From positions 331,491 through 395,490 of the forward strand of contig BOKF01000003.1 in assembly GCA_016860845.1 (NCBI GenBank): a stretch of 64,000 nt of DNA, given 5' to 3'. Positions within the stretch are counted from its first letter, which is position 1, and the number at the start of each line of letters is the position of its first letter. Positions 34,136 to 42,257 of the stretch are shown piece by piece. The DNA comes from Chloroflexota bacterium (GTDB taxonomy: Bacteria > Chloroflexota > Anaerolineae > 4572-78 > J111). The position numbers were made by a program, and so were the translations under genes. The notes beneath the pieces were generated by a model. It ran no database searches. It saw nothing but the letters and a program-made list of their open reading frames with translations, and was not told the DNA's origin.

Positions 34136-35593
34136 TTAAAACTGGAAGTAAATAAAGGGGACTTCCTCGGTGATGCCCAGGTTCATAATCGCCAGGGTCA
34201 AGCCCAGGTAGGCCGCCCAGCGAAACCAGAGAGGTCGCTGCCAGAGGGTGACAGTGGACCATTGCTGCTCCTGAACCCAATGCACCGTCATTAAGAGGAG
34301 AATTAAACCCAGTGACAGAGCCATTTGTTGCGTCGGATTGCTGACCACGGCGGCCCAGGGCGCGTTGAGTTGGGCGAAGTTGGTCAAGGGCAGCAAATTA
34401 TTGAGTAATAAAAATGCCTCTGCAACAGAATTGGCCCTGAAGAAGACCCAGGCCAGACAGACCAGGCTGAAGGTGACAAACCCGCTCAACATCACTTGTA
34501 TGGTCGGTTGTCGGTCAAGCCCCAACCGCTGTGCCAGCTTGCCTCTCAAGCTTTTGCTGGCCACATCCCCAACCACGTAGAGACCGTGCAGCCCGCCCCA
34601 GAGCACAAAGGTCCAGGCTGCGCCGTGCCACAAACCGCTGACCAGAAAGACAATCATCAAGTTCAAGTACCAGCGCGGTAGCGAGACTCGATTGCCCCCC
34701 AGCGAAATGTACAAATAATCCCTAAACCAGGTAGACAGGGAAATATGCCAGCGTCCCCAAAACTCTGAGGGCGACTGGGCAAAGTAGGGTCGCCTGAAAT
34801 TTTCCATCAGGTTAAAGCCCAGCACCCGAGCGGCGCCAATGGCGATATCAGAGTAGCCGGAAAAGTCGCAGTAAATTTGGAAGGCGAAGAAAAAAGTTGC
34901 CAGGAGGACCGGCCAGCCGGCCCACTCCGCGGGATGGTCGTAGACAGTGTTAACATACAGCCCCAGCCGGTCGGCGATGACCACCTTTTGGAACATGCCC
35001 CACAACATCAGGCGTAAGCCACTGCTAATCCGCGCCTCGTCAAAATCAAATTTTTTATAAAACTGAGGCAGCATATTCACGGCGCGTTCGATGGGGCCGG
35101 CCAGCAGTTGCGGGAAAAAGGCCACAAACAGGGCAAATCGCCCCAGGTGGCGTTCTGGTTCCAGTTTGCCCCGATAAACGTCAATGACATAGCCGAGGGT
35201 TAGAAAAGTATAAAACGATATGCCGACCGGCAGCAGCGCCTGGAACATCGGCACGTTATAGAACAGGTTGAATTGGTTAAAGGCGGCTCTGAGCGAGTCG
35301 TTGACAAAATTGAAATACTTAAAAGCGAACAAAATGCCCAGATTTGAGCACAAGCCAATCACCAGCAGAACAGTCCGTTGGGCCTGATTTTCCGACTTGA
35401 CCATCAAAAGGGCGGTGATGTAGCTGATCAGCGTGGCGGCAATCAAGAGGACGATATATTCCAGCTTCCAGGCCGCGTAGAAATAGTAGCTGGCCGCCAG
35501 CAGCAGCGCCCAGCGGTAGCGATCAGGGCAAGCAAAATAGAGGGCCACGACGATAGGGAAAAAAAGCAGAAATTCGATAGAGTTGAATAGCAT
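34136..35593 (-). CDS. MBOAT-family O-acyltransferase (AlgI/PatA-like)
   Basis: Membrane-bound acyltransferase (485 residues, about 10-12 helices) that passes acyl groups across the membrane to an extracytoplasmic acceptor. It begins MLFNSIEFLLFFPIVVALYF, as AlgI-type proteins do. It contains the conserved GPIERA, CDFSGYSDIAIG and GRWHISLSTWFRDYLYISLGG blocks and the active-site His in LWHGAAWTF. The upstream gene in the same direction, 8 bp away, encodes an SGNH-lipase fusion. This pairing is typical of polysaccharide or peptidoglycan O-acetylation systems, in which MBOAT supplies acyl groups to an SGNH/AlgX-like transferase (family knowledge). Confidence 0.93.
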   Translation of the reverse strand: MLFNSIEFLLFFPIVVALYFACPDRYRWALLLAASYYFYAAWKLEYIVLLIAATLISYITALLMVKSENQAQRTVLLVIGLCSNLGILFAFKYFNFVNDSLRAAFNQFNLFYNVPMFQALLPVGISFYTFLTLGYVIDVYRGKLEPERHLGRFALFVAFFPQLLAGPIERAVNMLPQFYKKFDFDEARISSGLRLMLWGMFQKVVIADRLGLYVNTVYDHPAEWAGWPVLLATFFFAFQIYCDFSGYSDIAIGAARVLGFNLMENFRRPYFAQSPSEFWGRWHISLSTWFRDYLYISLGGNRVSLPRWYLNLMIVFLVSGLWHGAAWTFVLWGGLHGLYVVGDVASKSLRGKLAQRLGLDRQPTIQVMLSGFVTFSLVCLAWVFFRANSVAEAFLLLNNLLPLTNFAQLNAPWAAVVSNPTQQMALSLGLILLLMTVHWVQEQQWSTVTLWQRPLWFRWAAYLGLTLAIMNLGITEEVPFIYFQF

Positions 35594-35601
35594 CGCTCTC
35601 T

Positions 35602-37896
35602 CTATTGACTGGTCAGGCTGGCGCAGCTCGATTCGGGCAAGTCGCCATTAGCTGCGCTTTCTATCCAGTTGATAGTGTCGCTAAAGCTGGCACGCCGGAT
35701 GTTGGGATGATCAACGGCCGGATAACTCACATAAGTTACGTGGTTGCCAAGCTGGCACAGGCTGGCGGCAAATTGCGTTTGGCTGGGGGGCGTCACGACC
35801 TGGTCAGCCGTACCTTGCAGGATGAGCGCCGGGATGTCCACACCGTCCGGCGACAAACCGGCCGCATTGGCTTCCAGGGCCGCTTTGAAAGCCGGAACCA
35901 CCGGTTGCAGGCGGTCGGCGAAGAGCGCCTCCATAAATTCGGGGCGATACATTTGCCGGGCGCTGGGGCTGTAGTAGCTAAAGACGCCATCAACGCAGCG
36001 GGTCATCACATCGGCTTCAAAGTTGGCCAGCCAGTGATCCTGAAAAACAACAACCGGATCAACCACCTCTGGACCATAAAAATCGCGGTAGCTCTGCACA
36101 ATGTAGGGGCTGAAGATGGCATCTTCTCTCAACAGCGTTTCGAGATTGGTGGTCGGGCCGTGGCCGATGACGCCTTTGAGGGGCAACTCCGGCGCATAGC
36201 TGGCCGCGAAATCCTTGGCCGCAAAAGCAGCGTGCCCCCCGCTGGAGTAACCGGCGAAGAAAACGGCCTCCATCGGGCGGGCCACAATTTGCGGCGATTC
36301 GGCAAAGAAGTTGTAAGCCGCCCGCGCTGCATCGAGCAAGGCCCGCGCTTGAAACTCGGCGATGAAGTAGGGATGCGCCTGGTTAGGCTCGTCAAAGCCT
36401 TGATAGTTGGGCAAAACGCCAATAAGCCCCTGGGCAGTATAGTCAAGCATATAGCTATGATAGGCTCCCCAATTGCCGCTATATACTCCCTCATTCAGTG
36501 GAGCGCATCCGTCGCTCAGGCCGGTGGTGCCGGGGCCATAGACTAAAATGGGGAAGTTGGTTGGCTCAGCGACCTGCGGCACGTATAAACTCGCTTCAAC
36601 CTCAGTGACTCGCTCGTTTCGGCCTGTCGTTTTGTAACGCAGGTGATAGACTTCGATGGTATAATTGCCAACCGGCTCGAAGGTCGTCCAAAATTCAGTT
36701 GAAGCCAACTGTCCCGCCTGTTGGTTGGCGAGCGAGCGCGGCGTCACGGTTACCGGAACAACATGTGTGGCTGTGGGCGTTGGTTGAGGAGTCGGGCCAG
36801 GTTCCAGAGCCGATGTCGTCGTCGGCAAAGCTGTTGTGAAGCCCGGTTCAAAGGCGGCCGGCGTGGGGGCATCGTCAACGGCAGTTGAGGTCAGCCGATC
36901 CGGTTGAGGCGGCTCGATGGTTGCGGCCAGGGCTTGAGCTATATAGGTTTTGCCGTTTTCGGTCAGATGCTCCGTATCCACAAAATTGTAGGCTTCCAGA
37001 TCAAAGACCAGGTTCAAAATATCCACATCTTTTTGACGCAGAACTCGTTCAACCACCGCCGTATTCTCAGCCAATCGCTCTCGAAATGTCGGGCCGAGAT
37101 ATTTTTCGCCAAGCTGATAGTTGATAGGCGTGATGTAGAAGATGGGTTTGATGCCGTTTTCTTTGAGCAACCGGCTTGTCGCCTGTAGCGACTGAAGCTT
37201 ACGGTGGTTGGGGTCCAAATTGAACATATAGTAATAAACCAGCGTCCCCTGTAGGGCCTCAACTTCATCCTCAGCAGGGAGGCCGGCATAGTAGGCAAAA
37301 TCGGTCGGGTTGGTTTCAGCCTGGGTCGCGCTGGCCCCAATCAGTTCCTCAAATTCGGCTACCTTGCCCACAGGCTGGTCGCCGTTGAAGACCGTCGCCT
37401 CCCGAAACTCGGCCTGGCTGATCGGCGAGTCGAACAGTCCAAACGTATCAAACAGCCGGTAAAATATGGTGGAAAGCAACGGGCCGTAAGTCAGGATGGT
37501 TTTCTCACGCTCAAACTGGTAGGTGGGGCGCAAATCCCACTCCGGTGAAAATGAGCGCATGTTAATTGGAATGATAACCGTCTTGACCTGAGACTTGTGT
37601 TCGACCAGGTAATTGACATAGCGTTCATACAAATCCAGATGGTAAGCCGGATGGGCTACGTCACCAATTGCATGATTGGGGAGCAGTCCCCGGAGAATCT
37701 CCGGGATGGTTGGCTCGCCTTCAGGGTAAATCAGGATGCTATCGCCGAAATAAACCGTGTCAACACCTGCTTGAAGCTGCTGGTCTAACGCCAGGATTTC
37801 TGGGGGCAGCTCCGGCGGGCGCATGGCCGAGACAGCCGCCTGTAGTGTAAGGAGTATAGCGATGAAAGCGATCAGTTTTAGGAAAAAGTTCCTCAT
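35602..37896 (-). CDS. SGNH/AlgX-like domain fused to secreted lipase domain
   Basis: A 764-residue exported protein with two catalytic-looking halves. An N-terminal signal anchor (about 6-24) precedes an SGNH/DHHW-like domain with the block I Ser in VYFGDSILIYP and the Asp/His pair in DTEHLTENGKTYIAQAL (about 315-330). A Pro/Thr-rich linker (about 345-395) follows. The C-terminal about 370 residues are an alpha/beta hydrolase with ILVYGPGTTG, nucleophile GYSSGGHAA, LQGTADQVV and AVDHPN, paralogous to the protein at 32614-34062. Adjacent to MBOAT with an 8-bp gap, it likely acts on the same acylated envelope polymer, one half adding and the other removing acyl groups (inference). Confidence 0.85.
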   Translation of the reverse strand: MRNFFLKLIAFIAILLTLQAAVSAMRPPELPPEILALDQQLQAGVDTVYFGDSILIYPEGEPTIPEILRGLLPNHAIGDVAHPAYHLDLYERYVNYLVEHKSQVKTVIIPINMRSFSPEWDLRPTYQFEREKTILTYGPLLSTIFYRLFDTFGLFDSPISQAEFREATVFNGDQPVGKVAEFEELIGASATQAETNPTDFAYYAGLPAEDEVEALQGTLVYYYMFNLDPNHRKLQSLQATSRLLKENGIKPIFYITPINYQLGEKYLGPTFRERLAENTAVVERVLRQKDVDILNLVFDLEAYNFVDTEHLTENGKTYIAQALAATIEPPQPDRLTSTAVDDAPTPAAFEPGFTTALPTTTSALEPGPTPQPTPTATHVVPVTVTPRSLANQQAGQLASTEFWTTFEPVGNYTIEVYHLRYKTTGRNERVTEVEASLYVPQVAEPTNFPILVYGPGTTGLSDGCAPLNEGVYSGNWGAYHSYMLDYTAQGLIGVLPNYQGFDEPNQAHPYFIAEFQARALLDAARAAYNFFAESPQIVARPMEAVFFAGYSSGGHAAFAAKDFAASYAPELPLKGVIGHGPTTNLETLLREDAIFSPYIVQSYRDFYGPEVVDPVVVFQDHWLANFEADVMTRCVDGVFSYYSPSARQMYRPEFMEALFADRLQPVVPAFKAALEANAAGLSPDGVDIPALILQGTADQVVTPPSQTQFAASLCQLGNHVTYVSYPAVDHPNIRRASFSDTINWIESAANGDLPESSCASLTSQ

Positions 37897-37996
37897 GCGA
37901 GCTATCCTTTGCGCTGGGTCGAAACGTCAGATGAGACAGGGTGACAGCTTAATTTAATAATGGATCATACCTTTGTATTTGATATGTACAATGTTC

Positions 37997-40405
37997 TCAG
38001 GGGGCATTCGTTGTTGATGAGGCCGTAAATTCCACCAAATAGCGCAGGCCACTGGCAATGTCCAGTTGCAGCAACGGTGCGCTCGAATAATCAAGGAGAC
38101 GAATTTGCCAGGTGACTGCTTTAGTCGGATCGAGAGCCTCGTAATCAAATTGGCCCGTAGGACCGGAGACGACTTGGGCGACCACTTCATTACTAGCAAC
38201 AATTTCAAGCGCTACGTTGCTAACCCCTTGACCCTGCTTATCAAGGACAAAGCCGGACACACTGGCGACATGGTGGCTCCAACTATCTGCCCCAAGCAAC
38301 CGCGCCGTAAAAGTGCTCTCCGGATGTAACTCTACAAGTGGCTGCTCGGTTTCTGGGGACGCTTCTTCGTCTGTCTCGTCCTTAATGCCAAAGTAGTAGC
38401 GCAAAATTTTATTGGTTACCGGTACAGCTACCTGGGACCCCTCACCACCCCCATAGACAAAGACGATGGTGGCAATTTCCGGCTTGTTACTGGGCGCGTA
38501 AGCGGCAAACCAGGCATGTTTAGTTTTAACGCGGCCATCCCGATCTAGACATTGGGGGTAACGATCGCAGAATTCGGCCGTGCCGGTTTTGCCGGAAGCA
38601 ATAATCCCCGGCACATCAAACATATCGTTAGCCGTCCCTGCCTCCCATTCAATCACTGCTCGCAACCCTTGCTGCACCCACTGGATATTTTCGGGATCAA
38701 CCGCAAGCCGGCGGATGACCTGAGGCTCGTTTACTTTAACCACGTTGCCCTCGGCGTCAAGAATCTCTTTCACCAAATAGGGCCGATAGAGGTTGCCCCC
38801 ATTCCCAATGGCGGCAAAAGCGTTCAGCATTTGTAACGGCGTGGCCAACACAAATCCCTGGCCAATCGCCATGTTATAGGTATCCCCGGTCAACCAGGTT
38901 TCGGCATAGTTCAGGCGTTTCCACTTTTGGGTGGGAACCAGTCCCTCCGCCTCACCCGGTAAATCAAGGCCGCTTGGCTGCCCAAAGCCAAACATCTCGG
39001 CGTATTTAGCCATTCGTTCCAATCCCAGCCCTTCATAGTTCGCCGGGTCATAGCCGCCACCTACCTGGTAAAAGTACACATTGCAAGATTGGGCCAGGCC
39101 ACTGATGACGTTGACCGGACCGTGCCCGCTGCGCAGCCAACAGAAGAAAGGTTGAGCCAGGTCCAGGTTGTCAGGTTCAAATTGATTGGGCAAATAAAGC
39201 ACCCCCTGACAAGTAAAGGTCGTATCTGGCAAAATGGTTCCTTCCTGGAGCGCCCCTGCTGCCGGAATGATTTTAAAGGTAGAGCCGGGTGGATACAGGC
39301 CGGCAATGGCCTGATTGAGTAAGGGGGTTGTGGGATCTTCACTCAATAGTGACAATTCACGGGCGGTAATCCCCCGCGAGAAAAGGTTATTATCAAAGCT
39401 GGGCAGCGAAACCATCGCCAAAATCTCACCTGTTTGCGGATTCATGGCAATGGCTACCCCCCGCTTGGAACCAACCTCCTCCATTTCTTCCCGTAAGGCT
39501 CTAGCCGTCGCTTCCTGCAGACCGATGTCAAGAGATAAACGGAGATTGTAGCCGGGTCGAGCCTCGACATTCTGGCTGATAGTTCTAATTTTTTCACCGA
39601 TAACATTGACTTCAACGCTCTCCAGCCCCTTGACCCCACGCAACCATGCCTCGTAACTTGACTCTAATCCGGTTAGCCCGACGAAATCGGTCAAGTCATA
39701 ACCTTGCGTTTCGTATTGGTTGAACTGTTCTGCCGGAATGGGGCCAGTATAACCCAGGATATGGCTCATCAACTCCCCATGCGGATAATCGCGAGTGGGC
39801 GAAATATCAATCAGTACACCGGGTAAATCCAGGCGTTCCTCCTCTATTTTTGAAACGATCATTGGGTCAATATCGGTAGCAATCGTAACCGGCAAGAATG
39901 GGGCGAAGGTACGGTTCTGATTAACTGCATCGCGAATACCCAACGGAGCACTGGCCAGTTGGCGGCTGCGCGAATTAGCGATTTGTCTTTGAGGTTGGCG
40001 ATTGTATTGGTGATGGAGAATTGCCTGAAAATAGCCGCTATTGCGCTCCCCCATTGGCTCAATGGCTGTGGTAATAGGCAGATTTAAGAGTTCTGATAGG
40101 CGGGCAAATATCTTAGCTTCGGCTGTGGCCTCGTCAGGCAGGTATGCCGGGACAATGGCAATGTTATAAGTCGGCCGATTACGTACCAGAAGTTCACTAT
40201 TGCGATCATAAATCACGCCTCGCGAGGCTGGCACCTGCGCCAGGCGAAACCGGTTGACATTTGCCAGTTCTGTGTACCGCTCACCTTGAACTACTTGCAA
40301 GTTCCACAGTTGGGTGGCCAACATGGCAAAAGCGATTAAAACCAGGCCGCGAAATATGTAACTGCCCAGCCGAATTTGAAATTCTGTCATCGCAGTAAAT
40401 TGCAC
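37997..40405 (-). CDS. mrdA: Penicillin-binding protein 2 (MrdA type) with extra C-terminal domain
   Basis: Transpeptidase that cross-links peptidoglycan during elongation. The 802-residue protein has one N-terminal transmembrane helix (about 15-33) and a PBP dimerisation domain (ASRGVIYDRNSELL onward). The transpeptidase domain has PPGSTFK (SxxK), QSCN (SxN) and SGKTGTAE (KTG). After a linker, about 100 residues (GFVLDKQGQGVSNVALEIVA to the end) form a carboxypeptidase-regulatory/Ig-like domain not usual for PBP2. Start may be GTG 40405 or ATG 40390; neither has a clear ribosome binding site. Its promoter overlaps a CTTAC-N5-GTAAG dyad. MreB/MreC/RodA are not in the window. Confidence 0.92.
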   Translation of the reverse strand: MQFTAMTEFQIRLGSYIFRGLVLIAFAMLATQLWNLQVVQGERYTELANVNRFRLAQVPASRGVIYDRNSELLVRNRPTYNIAIVPAYLPDEATAEAKIFARLSELLNLPITTAIEPMGERNSGYFQAILHHQYNRQPQRQIANSRSRQLASAPLGIRDAVNQNRTFAPFLPVTIATDIDPMIVSKIEEERLDLPGVLIDISPTRDYPHGELMSHILGYTGPIPAEQFNQYETQGYDLTDFVGLTGLESSYEAWLRGVKGLESVEVNVIGEKIRTISQNVEARPGYNLRLSLDIGLQEATARALREEMEEVGSKRGVAIAMNPQTGEILAMVSLPSFDNNLFSRGITARELSLLSEDPTTPLLNQAIAGLYPPGSTFKIIPAAGALQEGTILPDTTFTCQGVLYLPNQFEPDNLDLAQPFFCWLRSGHGPVNVISGLAQSCNVYFYQVGGGYDPANYEGLGLERMAKYAEMFGFGQPSGLDLPGEAEGLVPTQKWKRLNYAETWLTGDTYNMAIGQGFVLATPLQMLNAFAAIGNGGNLYRPYLVKEILDAEGNVVKVNEPQVIRRLAVDPENIQWVQQGLRAVIEWEAGTANDMFDVPGIIASGKTGTAEFCDRYPQCLDRDGRVKTKHAWFAAYAPSNKPEIATIVFVYGGGEGSQVAVPVTNKILRYYFGIKDETDEEASPETEQPLVELHPESTFTARLLGADSWSHHVASVSGFVLDKQGQGVSNVALEIVASNEVVAQVVSGPTGQFDYEALDPTKAVTWQIRLLDYSSAPLLQLDIASGLRYLVEFTASSTTNAP

Positions 40406-40476
40406 ATTGTGAGCAGGCCAATGCCTGAATATTTCTTATCCCCGCACACTTCTATTATCAACGTAATGTCATTTCT

Positions 40477-40512
40477 CTTACTAATTGTAAGATAAGTACC
40501 CGGAATCGTCAA
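40477..40512 (-). promoter_or_regulatory. PBP2 promoter overlapped by a CTTAC-N5-GTAAG dyad
   Basis: On the minus strand, TTGACG (40512-40507) and TACAAT (40489-40484) are 17 bp apart, a good sigma-70 promoter about 80 bp before the PBP2 start. The perfect dyad at 40477-40491 covers the -10 box completely, so a bound protein would block initiation. Confidence 0.65.
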
Positions 40513-40567
40513 ACCTTATTGCTCCTTTGCCGGTGGTTCGGCCAGGGAAATGGTTGATAAAAACAAT

Positions 40568-41362
40568 TTAATTGTTTAACAAAGTGCCCTTGACGACTAG
40601 TCGTTGCTCATACCGGCCTGTTTCATCGTTCCAATTTTGGCAGGTTATTAAGGTTATTTGTGGGGTGTCGGTAGGATAGGTAACCTCTACAGCGGTGCTA
40701 TCCACCGTCTGTTGACCGTCCACTACATATTCAAATTTCTGTCCGCCTTTGTAGACAGCCACCACATCCCCAGGAACCAACCGGCCTAGCCCGATAAAAG
40801 GACCAGGGATTCCCGCTGCCAGGGTCACATGGCCGGCCAGGACAAGGTTGCTATCAGAACCGGGCGGGGCCGTTCCTTCCAGATGTCCTATGGCCTCTCC
40901 AAGATGATCCACTTTCCAGGTTTGGTTTTCGATAGGCGCCAGAACAACGGGCGCATCCAGGTTAAGCGCGGGAATGACCAACCTGGTGGCCAGCCCTTCT
41001 TGGGTGACGGAATTAACCGAACCCGCCGGCAGCGCAAACCCTAATGCTTCTTCGACAGTTAGCGCAGGAGCAGGTGGCGTTTCAGCCTCTGGGGTGTTTT
41101 CTGTTTTTATTCCTGTTTCCGCTTCTGATTCTGATAAAGATGAAGCCGCAGCCTGTTCTGCCGAACTATCACTTGCTTCCGAAGTAACGGCGATTGCAGG
41201 CAGGGGCAAAGGCCCTATGGTTGTAATCTTGATGATGCGCGGTTTTGCCGTTGGAATGGAAAGTAACCAACCACTGAGACCCAATAGCATAATAGCGGCT
41301 AAGCACATTACCACCAGCAATGAACTGATTATCCCAAAGGTTACAATCAATCTACGTCCCAT
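40568..41362 (-). CDS. Sortase family protein
   Basis: Membrane-anchored cysteine transpeptidase-like protein (264 residues). It has an N-terminal helix (about 8-34), a Ser/Glu/Pro-rich spacer (about 55-105) and a sortase beta-barrel with His in LVLAGHVT, Cys in ITLITCQNW and Arg in RYEQRLVVKG. The spacer and short barrel match class D-like sortases frequent in Chloroflexota. No LPxTG substrate gene is adjacent. It lies 34 bp downstream of a zinc-finger anti-sigma-like gene in the same direction, so the two are probably cotranscribed. Confidence 0.9.
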   Translation of the reverse strand: MGRRLIVTFGIISSLLVVMCLAAIMLLGLSGWLLSIPTAKPRIIKITTIGPLPLPAIAVTSEASDSSAEQAAASSLSESEAETGIKTENTPEAETPPAPALTVEEALGFALPAGSVNSVTQEGLATRLVIPALNLDAPVVLAPIENQTWKVDHLGEAIGHLEGTAPPGSDSNLVLAGHVTLAAGIPGPFIGLGRLVPGDVVAVYKGGQKFEYVVDGQQTVDSTAVEVTYPTDTPQITLITCQNWNDETGRYEQRLVVKGTLLNN

Positions 41363-41396
41363 TGTTACCCCCTACGGACCGTTTAAGCCCCGCTAC

Positions 41397-41636
41397 TTAA
41401 CTGGAAGACAGCGATGTCCTTTGAATACGGTTCAAAAGCCGTCGTTTCAAATTCGGCGGTGGATCAGCCTCAGGCACCGTGAAGGCCAGTTGAGCGATGA
41501 CAGCCCGGTAAGCGTGTGCCTCGGTCCGGCAACCAGCGCAAACGTCCAGATGTTCTGAAACAAAATTTTGCTCCACCTCATCCAGGCAATCTAAGGTATA
41601 GCCGGGCAATAATTCTATGACAGGGTTGGTACACAT
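41397..41636 (-). CDS. Short zinc-finger (anti-sigma type) protein
   Basis: A 79-residue protein with the ZAS signature (EHLDVCAGCRTEAHAY, HxxxCxxC) and the usual following segment PPPNLKRRLLNRIQ. Full anti-sigma factors continue into a membrane helix and sensor domain. This one stops right after the zinc-finger domain and is followed by the sortase gene, so the membrane part may be lost or supplied by another protein. No sigma gene is adjacent; the expected upstream position is occupied by non-coding DNA. Confidence 0.75.
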   Translation of the reverse strand: MCTNPVIELLPGYTLDCLDEVEQNFVSEHLDVCAGCRTEAHAYRAVIAQLAFTVPEADPPPNLKRRLLNRIQRTSLSSS

Positions 41637-41837
41637 TTAAAGTAGTGGGTTGAGCAAGCTCATATGGCTGACGCGTGTAACCTGTTGGTTGGCCTTCAGT
41701 TGTTACTGTCAGCCTGGGTAGGGCGGCTGATGCCCTTGTAGTCGTAGTCTGAGCGACAAATTGGCCGTTGGGACTAAAAGTGGCCGTCGCCACAACCGGC
41801 GTATCTGGCCAATTGATAAGCCGCTCGATCGCCTTAT

Positions 41838-41873
41838 TTGACAATCAGAAAGCGGCATCTTACGATACGTAAG
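41838..41873 (+). promoter_or_regulatory. Distal promoter with CTTAC-N5-GTAAG dyad
   Basis: TTGACA (41838-41843), a 17-bp spacer and TACGAT (41861-41866) form a plus-strand promoter. The perfect dyad CTTAC-GATAC-GTAAG at 41859-41873 covers the -10 box. It points toward the aminotransferase gene about 390 bp downstream. Alternatively the dyad could act on the divergent anti-sigma/sortase genes. Confidence 0.6.
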
Positions 41874-42016
41874 ATAAAATGGCAAATTTGCCGGACCCAA
41901 ATTATCAAGTGAGGTTGACCATAAATAGAAGCGTTCGATATTCGCCGCTCTGAAAGTGATACCTCTTTAGCCAAAGGCTCTGAGGCGGGGTTGGGATTAA
42001 TGAAGGCCAAATCTGC

Positions 42017-42062
42017 TTGACAATTCAGCCTTAAATCCTATAATTATCTTACGTTTTGTAAG
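42017..42062 (+). promoter_or_regulatory. Proximal promoter with CTTAC-N5-GTAAG dyad before the aminotransferase gene
   Basis: TTGACA (42017-42022) and a consensus TATAAT (42039-42044) are 16 bp apart. The perfect dyad CTTAC-GTTTT-GTAAG at 42048-42062 begins 4 bp after the -10 box, over the expected transcription start. It drives the gene starting at 42258. Confidence 0.7.
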
Positions 42063-42257
42063 AACGGTTGTAACTGCTCACGTGGCCTTAACTTGAAGAA
42101 CAGGCGGATAAAAGCGGAAACCGACCAAAGCCTAATCACCCCTATTCTGATTGGTTTGTAAGATTTTGACACTGTTAAAGAACAATTTGGTTACACGCCT
42201 GAGCAGTTACCCCTTTTATCAAGTGAAGGTATAGAAAAAATACTGAGAAGGATGTCT

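Larger units (their letters stand above)
41637..42257. other. Non-coding interval with two dyad-promoters and a possible gene remnant
   Basis: This interval holds two plus-strand promoter/dyad sites (41838-41873 and 42017-42062) and an isolated TTTGTAAGAT half-site at 42156-42165. On the minus strand an 88-codon frame (41844-41578) includes ATATFSPNGQFVAQTTTT, which could be a scrap of a larger protein. It overlaps the anti-sigma gene and lacks a ribosome binding site. A sigma factor gene would be expected here but none is recognisable. Confidence 0.5.

Noticed and set aside
35605..36546. Plus-strand open frame of 313 codons opposite the SGNH-lipase gene
   Set aside because: The minus-strand frame carries recognisable hydrolase motifs; this one does not.
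41578..41844. 88-codon minus-strand frame upstream of the anti-sigma-like gene
   Set aside because: Overlaps the anti-sigma gene by 59 bp, lacks a ribosome binding site and has no clear homology; mentioned only as a possible remnant.
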